From Planctomycetota bacterium (GTDB lineage: Bacteria > Planctomycetota > Planctomycetia > Pirellulales > S012-138): a stretch of 37,104 nt of DNA. A program made the position numbers and the translations under genes. This document shows positions 1-7,484 of this stretch, in pieces (position 1 is the first letter of the stretch; each line of letters begins with the position of its first letter). Below the pieces are notes generated by a model. That model ran no database searches. It worked only from the letters and a program-made list of their open reading frames with translations, and was not told the DNA's origin. The stretch spans positions 1-37,104 of the forward strand of contig JAJRRR010000078.1 in assembly GCA_024279285.1 (NCBI GenBank). Direction: 5' to 3'.

Positions 1-81
1 AAGCCCAAGCCTGGCTCAAAGACCGCTCCCGAGTTTCCCAACCTTAGGTTTCCGGGGAACTCGGGCATAGCCTATGTTTGA
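1..81 (+). other. Possible 3' tail of an upstream gene
   Basis: The left edge is open in two + frames. Frame 1 stays open to a TGA at 79-81, which would overlap the TTG start of the ExbB gene by four bases (TTGA). Frame 3 stays open to a TAG at 45-47 and would leave a short spacer. Either could be the last residues of the preceding operon gene. Too little is visible to choose between them or to name a product. Confidence 0.2.
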
Positions 82-968
82 ATGGTCCTGGGCGGAGTGA
101 TGCTGGCGCAGGGGCCCAAGGAGCTTCGCTGCTAAAGAAAGGGTGGTTTCTGGTGCTTGGAGCCAAGAAGTCTTGGTGGAGAGGGTGGAGAGTGTGGGGG
201 GTATGTGTGGTGGGGCTGTGGGTTTTGGCCTCGGTGGCCCTGGCCCAATCCCCCTCTGCCCCCAACCCTGCCCCCGAGCCCTCCTCCGCTTCGGCTTCCG
301 CGGCCGATCCGGCGCGGGAGACCCCTGCTGCCGATTCCTGGCTGAAGATTCTGGCTTCCGGAGGGCCGATAGGGTGGATCATCATAGCTTTGTCGGTGGT
401 GGCGGTGGCTTTGGTCATAGAGCATTCACTTTCCATTCGGGCACGAGTTCTGGCCCCGCCAGGGCTGGCTTCTCAAGTTCGGGAAATGCTTCGCGGAGGG
501 CAGGTGGCCCAGGCCATCCAACAGTGCAAACTTCAGCCTTCGGCGCTGAGCCAGGTGCTGCTGGCCGGATTGGGTGAGCTGGAAGGCCGCTGGAACGCCG
601 TTGAAAAAGCCATGGAAGACGCCCTGGCTCACGAAGCAGCCCGTTTGTATCGCAAAATTGAGTACCTGTCGGTCATCGGGAACATCGCACCCATGCTGGG
701 TCTTTTGGGAACGGTGATCGGCATGATCCAGGCGTTTCGTCAGGTGGCCGCCACGCAGGGGGCAGCTCGGGCAGCCGATCTGGCCCAGGGCATCTATCTG
801 GCTCTGGTCACCACCGTGGAAGGGCTCATCGTGGCCATTCCGGCCCTGGCTGCCTATGCCATCTTTCGCAACCGTGTAGATCAGCTCATGGCCGAGGTAG
901 CTTATACGGCTTTGCATGTGTTCACGCCCTTTAAGCGACGCCGTTCTGCAGGAGCCAACTCCGGATGA
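78..968 (+). CDS. MotA/TolQ/ExbB proton channel family protein
   Basis: Probable inner-membrane channel subunit that, with ExbD partners, turns the proton gradient into mechanical work on the outer envelope. The 296-aa product begins with a basic stretch and a hydrophobic signal-like segment ending ALA-QS near residue 56. An Ala/Pro/Ser-rich linker follows. Membrane segments lie near residues 97-118, 198-220 and 240-262, and the MotA_ExbB core reads IAPMLGLLGTVIGMIQAF and ALVTTVEGLIVAIPALAAY. The TTG start at 78 is the longest choice; a GTG or CTG start around 146-152, just after an AAAGGG, would leave a tidier signal peptide, so the start is unsure. Its stop overlaps the first ExbD gene by four bases (ATGA). 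The cleavable leader plus linker is common in planctomycete and proteobacterial ExbB variants. Confidence 0.88.
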   Translation: MNGPGRSDAGAGAQGASLLKKGWFLVLGAKKSWWRGWRVWGVCVVGLWVLASVALAQSPSAPNPAPEPSSASASAADPARETPAADSWLKILASGGPIGWIIIALSVVAVALVIEHSLSIRARVLAPPGLASQVREMLRGGQVAQAIQQCKLQPSALSQVLLAGLGELEGRWNAVEKAMEDALAHEAARLYRKIEYLSVIGNIAPMLGLLGTVIGMIQAFRQVAATQGAARAADLAQGIYLALVTTVEGLIVAIPALAAYAIFRNRVDQLMAEVAYTALHVFTPFKRRRSAGANSG

Positions 969-1405
969 AACCCCCGCAAGGCCCCCGCTCCGGCTCGCTG
1001 GAGTTCAACATGACTCCAATGATTGATGTGGTATTTTTGCTGATCATTTTCTTTTTGCTCTCCAGCCACCTGGCGCAGCAAGAGACCCAGTGGGAGTTGC
1101 GTTTGCCCGAGGCAACGACCGGGCAGGACCCGCCTGAGCCGGTCCAGCGGCGTGTGGTGGTCAATGTGCTTCCCGAAGGCACGGCGCTGGTGGCAGGGGA
1201 GCCGATTTCGCCTCTACGATTTCAAGCCCTCTTGGTCCAAGAGCGAAGGCGTGCCAACGGGGGGAAAGTGGAAGTGCTTTTCCGCACCGACCGCCAGGTG
1301 CCCTATCGGGTGGTGGAACCTTTGCTGGTGGCTTGTGCCCGGGCCGGCGTGTGGCAAGTGGCCTTTGCCGTGCGCCGCCATGAGCCGTTGCTCCCAGGGA
1401 GGTAA
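965..1405 (+). CDS. ExbD/TolR family biopolymer transport protein (first copy)
   Basis: Stator B-type subunit expected to pair with the upstream ExbB. The 146-aa protein has a short cytoplasmic N-terminus, one membrane helix from about residue 17 to 38 with the family hallmark MTPMIDVVFLL, and the proton-binding Asp at residue 21. A small periplasmic domain follows with the usual late strand-helix pattern (VEVLFRTDRQVPYRVVEPLL). The ATG at 965 overlaps the ExbB stop, and AGGAG at 950-954 is a suitable ribosome-binding site. A second, divergent ExbD lies four bases downstream, so the working complex may contain an ExbD heterodimer. The cargo or outer-membrane partner is not visible. Confidence 0.9.
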   Translation: MKPPQGPRSGSLEFNMTPMIDVVFLLIIFFLLSSHLAQQETQWELRLPEATTGQDPPEPVQRRVVVNVLPEGTALVAGEPISPLRFQALLVQERRRANGGKVEVLFRTDRQVPYRVVEPLLVACARAGVWQVAFAVRRHEPLLPGR

Positions 1406-1409
1406 GGCC

Positions 1410-1859
1410 ATGCGAACTGTCACCCGAGAGCACGAATCCTCCCGACTGCAATTACGCATGACTCCGATGATAGATGTGATCTTCCTGTTGCTGATTTTTT
1501 TTGTCTGCACGGCCAGCTTTGCTCCTCCTGAGCAATGGCTGCCGACGACCTTTTCGCTTCCAGGCAGCGTGAGCCAAGCCCCACCTTTGGAAAGCGAGGT
1601 GGAGGAGTTGGGCCAGGTGGTGGTGCATCTTTTGCCTCCTGGAAGCCAGCCCCGGTGGAAGGTCAATCAGCGTCCCTGTGCCACCTTTGAGCAACTGGTT
1701 CAAACTCTGGTTCAACTTGCCCGAATTGACGCCCGAGTGCCGGTCGTTTTGGACTCAGCGGGCGATGTTCCCATGGGCGAGGTGGTTCGGGTGTACGATG
1801 CCGCTCGGGCTGCTGGATTTGGACGCGTGCAGTTTGCCGCCTCGGCCTCCGGCCACTAG
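1410..1859 (+). CDS. ExbD/TolR family biopolymer transport protein (second copy)
   Basis: Second ExbD-type subunit, 149 aa. The frame is open far upstream (from 1152), but that part is only a shadow of the first ExbD gene. I chose the ATG at 1410 because it follows GGGAGG (1398-1403) at good spacing and places MTPMIDVIFLLLIFF at the normal N-terminal position, with the proton-relay Asp at residue 22. The periplasmic part carries a VPVVLDSAGDVPMGEVVRVYD strand-helix element like that of other ExbD proteins. It diverges from the first copy outside the membrane helix, which suggests specialised roles. It closes the operon; no clear terminator follows. Confidence 0.9.
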   Translation: MRTVTREHESSRLQLRMTPMIDVIFLLLIFFVCTASFAPPEQWLPTTFSLPGSVSQAPPLESEVEELGQVVVHLLPPGSQPRWKVNQRPCATFEQLVQTLVQLARIDARVPVVLDSAGDVPMGEVVRVYDAARAAGFGRVQFAASASGH

Positions 1860-1919
1860 GTTTGCTCCCCTGCCGCAAGGCACCAAAATCTGGATTCTGG
1901 AAAAAGTTGTCAAATTGGC

Positions 1920-1949
1920 TTGGGTTTCTTTGGCTGCCGGGCCTACAAT
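1920..1949 (+). promoter_or_regulatory. Candidate sigma70-type promoter for the 2007 gene
   Basis: TTGGGT (1920-1925) and TACAAT (1944-1949) are separated by 18 bases in the 147-base gap after the ExbD operon. The -10 box matches the consensus at five of six positions, the -35 box at three. Transcription would start about 50 bases before the ATG at 2007. Planctomycete promoters are poorly defined, so this is only a pattern match. Confidence 0.3.
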
Positions 1950-2006
1950 GAAGGCGTGTCGTTTACTCGGGGGCCTTGGCCCTGCTCTGGCAACAGGAGT
2001 ATCTTC

Positions 2007-2474
2007 ATGACCCAGTCTGCGTTTGCATCTGCTCAAGAGGCTCTCCATGCGCTGGAGGAAGCCTATCGGTGCAGGGATTTGGAAAAAGCGGTGGCGTGCA
2101 AGGACTTTCGGGCCGAGGCCCGCATCATGCTCCGGCAACTCAATCCCTTGCTGGCCGAAGATCCCGAGGTGCTTGACGAAGCCGCCGAAACCCTGGAGGC
2201 CGCATTTCGCCAGCACTTGCAGTCCGAAGGATTCCCCAACTTTGAAGGCGTGGAAACTCAGATTGTCAAGCTGGAAGAACTCCCGGACGAACCCGGCGTG
2301 TTCGTCGCCACCGAGCTGCAGCAATTGCCCAGTGGGGAAATCCACCTGGAGTACATCCTGATGGCTCAGGACGAATCAGGTTGGCGAGTCATCGTGCCGG
2401 TGTATTTCCAGGATTCCGAAGAAGAAGAGCCGGAGGAGCCCATTGGGGAGTTTGACTTGGGGCCTGGCGGTTAG
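2007..2474 (+). CDS. Uncharacterised acidic 155-aa protein, possibly NTF2-like
   Basis: I do not recognise this family with certainty. The start is the ATG at 2007, preceded by CAGGAG at 1994-1999; the frame extends upstream but that part has no coding character. The first 70 residues look helical (ALHALEEAYRCRDLEKAVACKDF). From about residue 80 the pattern turns to beta strands (VFVATELQQL, EIHLEYILMAQ, WRVIVPVYF), and the tail is Glu-rich. The layout of a helical start with 'one task per residue class' spacing and a curved sheet resembles NTF2/SnoaL-like domains, but I see no catalytic signature. There is no signal peptide or membrane segment, so it is probably cytosolic. It appears to have its own promoter. 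Confidence 0.7.
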   Translation: MTQSAFASAQEALHALEEAYRCRDLEKAVACKDFRAEARIMLRQLNPLLAEDPEVLDEAAETLEAAFRQHLQSEGFPNFEGVETQIVKLEELPDEPGVFVATELQQLPSGEIHLEYILMAQDESGWRVIVPVYFQDSEEEEPEEPIGEFDLGPGG

Positions 2475-2517
2475 TCGGAGAAACAGTCCAGCGAGCCAGG
2501 GTGGAGGAGTCGGGCTG

Positions 2518-2616
2518 ATGGAGAGGAAAGTTTTAGTTTCACTTGCGGAGGATGTTCTGTGGGAGATCGCCGTAAGTGCTTGCATGGGCGATAGTAAGGA
2601 GTTGCAGAACCGGTAG
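2518..2616 (+). CDS. Candidate 32-aa small ORF
   Basis: A short ORF lies in the 248-base gap between two annotated genes. It begins with ATG at 2518, eight bases after a strong GGAGGAG (2503-2509), and ends with TAG at 2614-2616. The product starts MERKVLVSLAEDVLWEIAVS, is mildly amphipathic and has no membrane segment. The good ribosome-binding site is the main support. With only 32 codons this could be chance, or a leader peptide for the downstream gene. Confidence 0.25.
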   Translation: MERKVLVSLAEDVLWEIAVSACMGDSKELQNR

Positions 2617-2636
2617 AAGTGCTGGGAATGCTGGTC

Positions 2637-2665
2637 TTGACTTCAAAGCGGGGGTTTGTCATAGT
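2637..2665 (+). promoter_or_regulatory. Candidate promoter of the RHH gene
   Basis: TTGACT (2637-2642, five of six consensus positions) and CATAGT (2660-2665, four of six) are 17 bases apart. They would give a leader of about 50 bases before the ATG at 2723. An AAAGGAG ribosome-binding site at 2710-2716 lies in that leader. Pattern match only. Confidence 0.35.
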
Positions 2666-2722
2666 TCGGCCCGACGGTACTGGGAAAACGGAAGTTCGCC
2701 ACGGTCAGGAAAGGAGTCACGC

Positions 2723-3313
2723 ATGCACCACCGATCCCCCGGGTCGTTCCATCAATCGCCGTTCGTGCCTCAGGTCCCTCAGCCTAATCCTCCTTTGGGG
2801 CCTGCTGGAGTAGGTGCTCGTTTGGGCCCGGCCACTCCGCCGGCAGCGCCTCCTCCGGCTCCCGAACCGGTCACCCTTCCCACCACCAAAGTCCAACAAC
2901 GGTGTCACTTCTATCAGTCGCTTCCTCCTGACGAACGAGCCAAGGAAGTGTGCCGCATTGCGGCCGAGTTTTATAAAACCAATCCGGATTGGGTGCTGTT
3001 TTTCCGCGAGGTGTTGGGTTTGCGCGGCATCGTGCGCCAAATCTACAACACTCCCGAAGCTCTGGCCCAGTTTGAACAAACCCCAGAATACGAAGAAATC
3101 CAGCACATGCTGGCCCGATTGCGCGAACGCAGCCACACCAAGCCAGGGTCCCCGCCTCAAGAACCCACCCGGGTGATCACCGTCCGACTGCCTAAGAGCT
3201 TGCACGAAGCCCTCCGGGCCGAGGCTCACGAAAAACGCACCAGCATGAACAAACTGTGCATTTCCAAACTGCTTCAGATGATTGATCAAGACTTGGTCCC
3301 GGCCGAGACCTGA
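2723..3313 (+). CDS. Ribbon-helix-helix protein with proline-rich N-terminus
   Basis: Probable DNA-binding protein of 196 aa. The C-terminal segment, about residues 149-186, reads RVITVRLPKSLHEALRAEA followed by a second helix starting TSMNKLCISKLL. This is the strand-helix-helix pattern of Arc/CopG/HicB-like antitoxin and repressor proteins. Residues 12-55 are Pro-rich and look disordered. A helical middle region (60-135) carries EFYKTNPDWVLFFREVLGL, which I do not recognise. The start at 2723 is chosen for AAAGGAG just upstream; the longer frame from 2576 has no support. No toxin gene is adjacent, and a strong terminator follows, so it is transcriptionally separate from the large cluster downstream. 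Its target is unknown; autoregulation or control of the neighbouring cluster is conceivable but not shown. Confidence 0.75.
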   Translation: MHHRSPGSFHQSPFVPQVPQPNPPLGPAGVGARLGPATPPAAPPPAPEPVTLPTTKVQQRCHFYQSLPPDERAKEVCRIAAEFYKTNPDWVLFFREVLGLRGIVRQIYNTPEALAQFEQTPEYEEIQHMLARLRERSHTKPGSPPQEPTRVITVRLPKSLHEALRAEAHEKRTSMNKLCISKLLQMIDQDLVPAET

Positions 3314-3347
3314 TCCTTTGCCTCTACTCCCCTATCTTGCACCCCCA

Positions 3348-3380
3348 AAGCGAAGCTCCCGAGGGAGCTTCGCTTTTTTT
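3348..3380 (+). terminator. Rho-independent terminator
   Basis: AAGCGAAGCTCCC (3348-3360) pairs perfectly with GGGAGCTTCGCTT (3363-3375), and the stem runs into seven T residues (3374-3380). The formal loop is only two bases, so the top pairs probably open to a four- to six-base loop. It ends the RHH transcript and insulates the nine-gene cluster that starts 163 bases later. Confidence 0.9.
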
Positions 3381-3451
3381 CTGGACAGGGAGAAGAAGGG
3401 GAAGTTTGGCTCTTTGAGCAGAAGGTAGGACAGCCTTTGTCCAAAATTTCT

Positions 3452-3480
3452 TTGGTTTTGATTTGCAAGGGGCTTAAAAT
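3452..3480 (+). promoter_or_regulatory. Candidate promoter of the nine-gene cluster
   Basis: TTGGTT (3452-3457) and TAAAAT (3475-3480) are exactly 17 bases apart in an AT-rich patch between the terminator and the first gene of the cluster. The -10 box matches five of six consensus positions, the -35 box three of six. The leader to the ATG at 3543 would be about 55 bases. No further convincing promoter was noticed before 16500, which fits a single long transcript. Confidence 0.4.
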
Positions 3481-3542
3481 CAAAAGGCTGATTGCATTGA
3501 GAAAAGCAAGGGGCCTCTTACCTGCCGGATCAGGGGCGAATT

Positions 3543-4859
3543 ATGGGCAGCGCAGGGAGTGTTTCCAAAGCTCGGGTACTGCGAGCCCGGATAACTTGTC
3601 CACATTGCTGGCATCAGTTTCCTCCTCAGGAAGTGCGTTGGATTGCCAGCCATCCGGAGCTGCGAGGAGACGAGCGGTTGGGCGAGGATGCCCCCAAACG
3701 GTTCCTCCCCACCCGGTTTGACAAAAACTGCCGCGCCTTGGATGCCAAAGGCCAGCCTTGCACCCAATTGGCCTGCCCCCGATGCCATCTGTTCATTCCT
3801 TGGGTTCTGTTGGAAGTCAAGCCGTTGTTGATTTCCATTTTGGGGGCTCCGGGATCGGGAAAGTCCTATTTTTTGGCCGCCTCGGTATGGCGACTGCGGC
3901 AGACCTTGCTGGAGCAGTTCCACTTGCAATTTCTGGACTCCGACCCACGCATCAATCAAGTGCTGTTAGATTACGAGGAGCGACTGTTTCTCAGTGCCCA
4001 TCCTGACGAACTTACCCTGCTCCCCAAAACCGAAACCAAAGGGCACCTTTACGAATCGGTGCGAATTGCCGGGGAACTGGTTTGGTATCCCAAGCCGTTT
4101 GTCTTTACCTTGCAACCGGCTCCTTCCCACCCCAACGCCCGTCACGCCGCACGGTTGACTCGGGCGATGTGCCTTTATGACAACGCTGGAGAACACTTTC
4201 TCCCTGGAGGGGATTCCCCAGAAAGCTCCAGCACTCAACACCTGAGCCATTCTCAAGCTTTGTTGTTTTTGTTTGATCCCACCCAGCATCCCCGTATTCG
4301 GCAACTGTGTTGCAGCAGCAGCAACGATCCCCAACTACACAAATACGGCTGGTCGCATCGGCAAGACTATGTGTTGAGTGAAGCCGCCAATCGGATTCGG
4401 TTGCACAGGGGATTGGGCCAGCGCGAAAAACTGCCCAAGCCTCTGGTCGTGGTGGTGACCAAGTTTGACGCTTGGAAATCCCTGGTGGAGATCGGGGAGC
4501 TGGAGCTGAGTCAAGTGGTGGTTCGCACGCGCAGTGGGATCAGCTATCTGGACCTGGTCCGTCTGGAAAGTACCTCCCGCGTTATTCGTCGCATGTTGGA
4601 GCGCTATGTGCCGGAACTTGTCGCCACATGTTGGGGAGTTTCGGATGATGTGATTTTTATCCCGGTCAGCTCTTTGGGAACTTCCCCCGAGGTGGTCGAC
4701 CAAGGAACTGGACCCATCTTGGCAGTGCGCCCCGGCAAGGTGCGTCCGGCGTGGGCTGAAGTGCCGTTTTTGTATGTGTTGCAGCGAACCCTCCCAGGGG
4801 TGATTCCCGTGCGTAAGCTCAACCCAAACTCTTCCCCCACTCAGGAGAAGACTCCGTGA
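3543..4859 (+). CDS. Zinc-ribbon P-loop NTPase, DO-GTPase2-like
   Basis: Predicted cytosolic nucleotide switch, 438 aa. Two Cys pairs, CPHC (residues 19-22) and CPRC (78-81), probably form a split zinc ribbon. The P-loop is GAPGSGKS (101-108). A G3-like DNAGE lies at 213-217 after hydrophobic MCLY, and VVVVTKFDAW at 302-311 supplies the TKxD guanine-specificity motif, so GTP rather than ATP is likely. There is no signal peptide or membrane segment. The pattern fits the family I recall as double-GTPase 2 (DO-GTPase2), predicted by Aravind and colleagues to act with GAP1 proteins; the very next gene encodes a GAP1-N-like protein, and the two overlap by four bases (GTGA). It is the first gene of the cluster and presumably its signal-controlled switch. 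The family assignment is from memory, not from a search. Confidence 0.8.
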   Translation: MGSAGSVSKARVLRARITCPHCWHQFPPQEVRWIASHPELRGDERLGEDAPKRFLPTRFDKNCRALDAKGQPCTQLACPRCHLFIPWVLLEVKPLLISILGAPGSGKSYFLAASVWRLRQTLLEQFHLQFLDSDPRINQVLLDYEERLFLSAHPDELTLLPKTETKGHLYESVRIAGELVWYPKPFVFTLQPAPSHPNARHAARLTRAMCLYDNAGEHFLPGGDSPESSSTQHLSHSQALLFLFDPTQHPRIRQLCCSSSNDPQLHKYGWSHRQDYVLSEAANRIRLHRGLGQREKLPKPLVVVVTKFDAWKSLVEIGELELSQVVVRTRSGISYLDLVRLESTSRVIRRMLERYVPELVATCWGVSDDVIFIPVSSLGTSPEVVDQGTGPILAVRPGKVRPAWAEVPFLYVLQRTLPGVIPVRKLNPNSSPTQEKTP

Positions 4860-7468
4860 GCCTGGAACTGGTATATACTTCCGCTCCGCGAGGGCTCAAG
4901 CCTGGTTCGCGGGGCTTTTGCACCGTCTTGTGTACCCGCGGTATGCCCAGCAACCTAGTGGAGTTGCTGGAGTCCTTAAGTGGATATCGGCATCTGTTTC
5001 CGATTCATGACCCGCGGGCAGGACAAAATCCGGTCAACTATTGCCACTGGATCGTCAAAGTGGGAGGGAAGCGCTATCATGTGCTGTCGCGGATCGCCAA
5101 TGCGGGCAAAGACTATTCCGGGCGAAGCAACAAACTGGCTCACCATGTAGTGTTGGAACCTCAGGAGTGTCCCCCAGGGGGGCCGGCTTGGGTCCTGAAA
5201 GACCCTCGGTTCTGCCGCCGAAGCTGGACGGGGGAACCTCGCCAAGTGGCCCAGGGCCCTCGCCCCCGGACCGATCTCCCCCCACAAGCCCCCTGCCGTA
5301 CCTGGGAACAGGTAACCGGAGACGCAGGCTGGGCAGGCCAACTGGCGCAATGGACCGTTCAGGGGAAACTTCCCGTTTACATCATCGTCCCCCTGGGAGT
5401 GGATGTGTTGGATTTGGTTTGCGAAGCCATGAGCTTACTTCCCCCCACGAAGCGTTGGGAAGTCTCCTTCAGCACCTATTTCACCCAAGTGCCAGCCGGA
5501 ATCTCCTGCCTGTGGCGGTTTGTAGTTGAAGGTTCCCCAGAGGCGGACAAAGCACGGCGGGACTTTCGCCTGAATGTGTTGGACTTGTCCAGTCCGCTTT
5601 CTTCTCCTGCGGAGAGCCCTTGGGTTCATGCGGCCCGAACCGGCGAGCCAGTGGTAGATGCCCCACAACCAGCTTCAGCCCAGGTGGTTGATAGCCCCGC
5701 TCCTTTGGTTCCTGCCGCTTCCTCACCTTCTCCCGCCTCGCTGCCTCCAGTGCGCACTTCTGCCCAGGAATCCACCCGCGGGACTCCTTCTCCGCCAGAG
5801 CTGCCTCCCCGTGGAAGACGAAAGGTTTTCCAAAGACCTTTCTGGTCTGGGTGGTCCTTTGTGCTGGGAATGGTGGTGGGTGTGATTCTGGCAGCTCCCG
5901 CTACAGGGGTCCTCACCTGGTGGCTGCTAGGTTCCTCCGGCGGCGTAGTTCAAACCGCCTCTTCCGAGGAGAGCTCTTCCTCTTCAGCCAGCACGACGCA
6001 AGAGCCCCAGAACCCCAATCCCACCCCTGCCAACAATTCCTCCCAGAAACAACCCCATCGTCCTAACTTCCGGCAGTCCGGCAAAAATAAATCGCACCAG
6101 CAGAAATCAATGGCAAACTTTCCCTCTTCTGGACAATCGCAAACAAACAATCGCCCCGAGCGGCCTCAGAAAAAAAGCGGTGGCCCCACACATAAAGCAT
6201 CAAAACTGGCTGCCAAAGGGGGGAAGTCTTCGGCTTCGGCACACTCTCCCTCCGCTTCATCAGCATCTTCAGGAAATCAATCCCCGGGAGCTGATCGCTC
6301 CACAAAAAATTCCCCATCCACTTATGCCGAAGTGTTCCCGACTGTGCCCGAAGAACTTTTAACCGTCAGTTTCTGCGTTCCTTTGATTCTACCTTCCACC
6401 CGAAACACTTGGCAGCCCGTGCGAGTGTGGAAATCAAATCAGCCCCTGAAAATTCGTTCAGAATCTGTTTCCCTAGATATACTTTATGACCGTGAAGTTT
6501 CAAATGGAGAGTGGAAGATAGTGAAAAAGCAAAACACCTGGGTATTAAATCTGCAAACCACCGGACTACCAGATAGAATCGCTGAGTTTAGAGTGAAAGA
6601 TGGCCAACTGGAAATCAATTTGAAAACATCAAGAATTGAGCCTTTGAAAACTTGCATTCTTGTTGTGAAAGCATCCGTGGGAAAACAGTCTTTCAATCGG
6701 CGTTTTGCACTCGTTGTTCCCACAGAAAGCGATCCAATAGATGTGGTCGGCACTGGTAAAAAGTCTATTCCTTTGCCGATTGCGATTGGAAGTAGAAAAG
6801 GGTCACGGCTTTATGTTACCGTGAAGCTCTTTTCCGAAAACAAAAGCTACTTCTTGAAACGAAGGGGACCGGTTAGTCTGAAGAGTAATGATAAACTGAA
6901 GATTGAGCAAGATTCTTTGGTGGATATAGATACTAGCCAGGGATTGTTCCATTTTTGTTTCCTGAACGGAGGCGAGCCCCGTTCTAACTCGGTGTCCGTG
7001 GAATCCCTGCTGGCTATTCTAAGTGTAAAGGTACTCTGCCCGAGGCAGGAAAAAAAGGTGATTGTTTCCGTCGCGCCAAAAATATTTTTAGGAGAGTACC
7101 GGGAACTAGGTAACCAGCCAAGTGTGGAAGAGTTGAAAAATGCCCTGGTTTTTTTCCAGAAAATAAAGAAGTATAGATTCGAGGATATAGAAGGTGTAGT
7201 GAACGATATGGAGGTTCAGGTGAACAAAGCAATAAAAACCTTACAACATAGGAAAGATAAATCAAAAGCTAAAGCAACTAAGAACCAACAAGCAACTAAG
7301 AACCAATTGGAAGTAGAACGAGAAAAGTGGGATAAGGTCGGGATAAGAGTCAAAAATGCGCGTGAATTAATAAATCATATGAAAGACGGTAAAGTAAAAC
7401 TGAAAATCAAGGTGTATTTGCTAGTGGGCGATCAACGCATCCTCTTGCACAAGACAAAAGGCTTTTAG
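4856..7468 (+). CDS. GAP1-N-like single-pass membrane protein
   Basis: GTPase-associated protein, 870 aa, GTG start overlapping the GTPase stop (GTGA). Residues 1-225 begin VYTSAPRGLKPGSRGFCTV and continue with GKRYHVLSRI and SGRSNKLAHHVVL, features I associate with GAP1 N-terminal domains paired with DO-GTPases. Residues 245-325 form a Pro-rich tether ending PSPPELPPRGRRK. One membrane helix follows (about 331-359); the basic residues before it put the N-terminus in the cytoplasm. The far side has a Ser/Gln/Asn/Pro-rich stretch (360-500), a beta-rich region I do not recognise, and a basic coiled-coil-like segment (about 770-850). Coding DNA for the last 370 residues is clearly AT-richer than the rest, and holds an 18-base tandem duplication. 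The protein probably links the GTPase to the membrane complex. Confidence 0.75.
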   Translation: MSLELVYTSAPRGLKPGSRGFCTVLCTRGMPSNLVELLESLSGYRHLFPIHDPRAGQNPVNYCHWIVKVGGKRYHVLSRIANAGKDYSGRSNKLAHHVVLEPQECPPGGPAWVLKDPRFCRRSWTGEPRQVAQGPRPRTDLPPQAPCRTWEQVTGDAGWAGQLAQWTVQGKLPVYIIVPLGVDVLDLVCEAMSLLPPTKRWEVSFSTYFTQVPAGISCLWRFVVEGSPEADKARRDFRLNVLDLSSPLSSPAESPWVHAARTGEPVVDAPQPASAQVVDSPAPLVPAASSPSPASLPPVRTSAQESTRGTPSPPELPPRGRRKVFQRPFWSGWSFVLGMVVGVILAAPATGVLTWWLLGSSGGVVQTASSEESSSSSASTTQEPQNPNPTPANNSSQKQPHRPNFRQSGKNKSHQQKSMANFPSSGQSQTNNRPERPQKKSGGPTHKASKLAAKGGKSSASAHSPSASSASSGNQSPGADRSTKNSPSTYAEVFPTVPEELLTVSFCVPLILPSTRNTWQPVRVWKSNQPLKIRSESVSLDILYDREVSNGEWKIVKKQNTWVLNLQTTGLPDRIAEFRVKDGQLEINLKTSRIEPLKTCILVVKASVGKQSFNRRFALVVPTESDPIDVVGTGKKSIPLPIAIGSRKGSRLYVTVKLFSENKSYFLKRRGPVSLKSNDKLKIEQDSLVDIDTSQGLFHFCFLNGGEPRSNSVSVESLLAILSVKVLCPRQEKKVIVSVAPKIFLGEYRELGNQPSVEELKNALVFFQKIKKYRFEDIEGVVNDMEVQVNKAIKTLQHRKDKSKAKATKNQQATKNQLEVEREKWDKVGIRVKNARELINHMKDGKVKLKIKVYLLVGDQRILLHKTKGF
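7272..7307 (+). repeat. 18-base in-frame tandem duplication
   Basis: Two adjacent 18-base units, 7272-7289 and 7290-7307, differ only at the last base. They encode consecutive ATKNQ-containing hexapeptides in the coiled-coil region of the GAP1-N-like protein. This looks like recent slippage or duplication in a fast-evolving segment. Confidence 0.9.
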
Positions 7469-7484
7469 GTAGAGTGGCTGACCT

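Noticed and set aside
1152-1409. N-terminal extension of the second ExbD frame
   Set aside because: It overlaps the first ExbD out of frame; ATG 1410 with GGGAGG gives a normal ExbD length.
4856-7468. Reading the AT-rich C-terminal half as a separate inserted gene or mobile element
   Set aside because: The frame is continuous through the linker, with no repeats flanking it, no transposase and no independent start with a ribosome-binding site.
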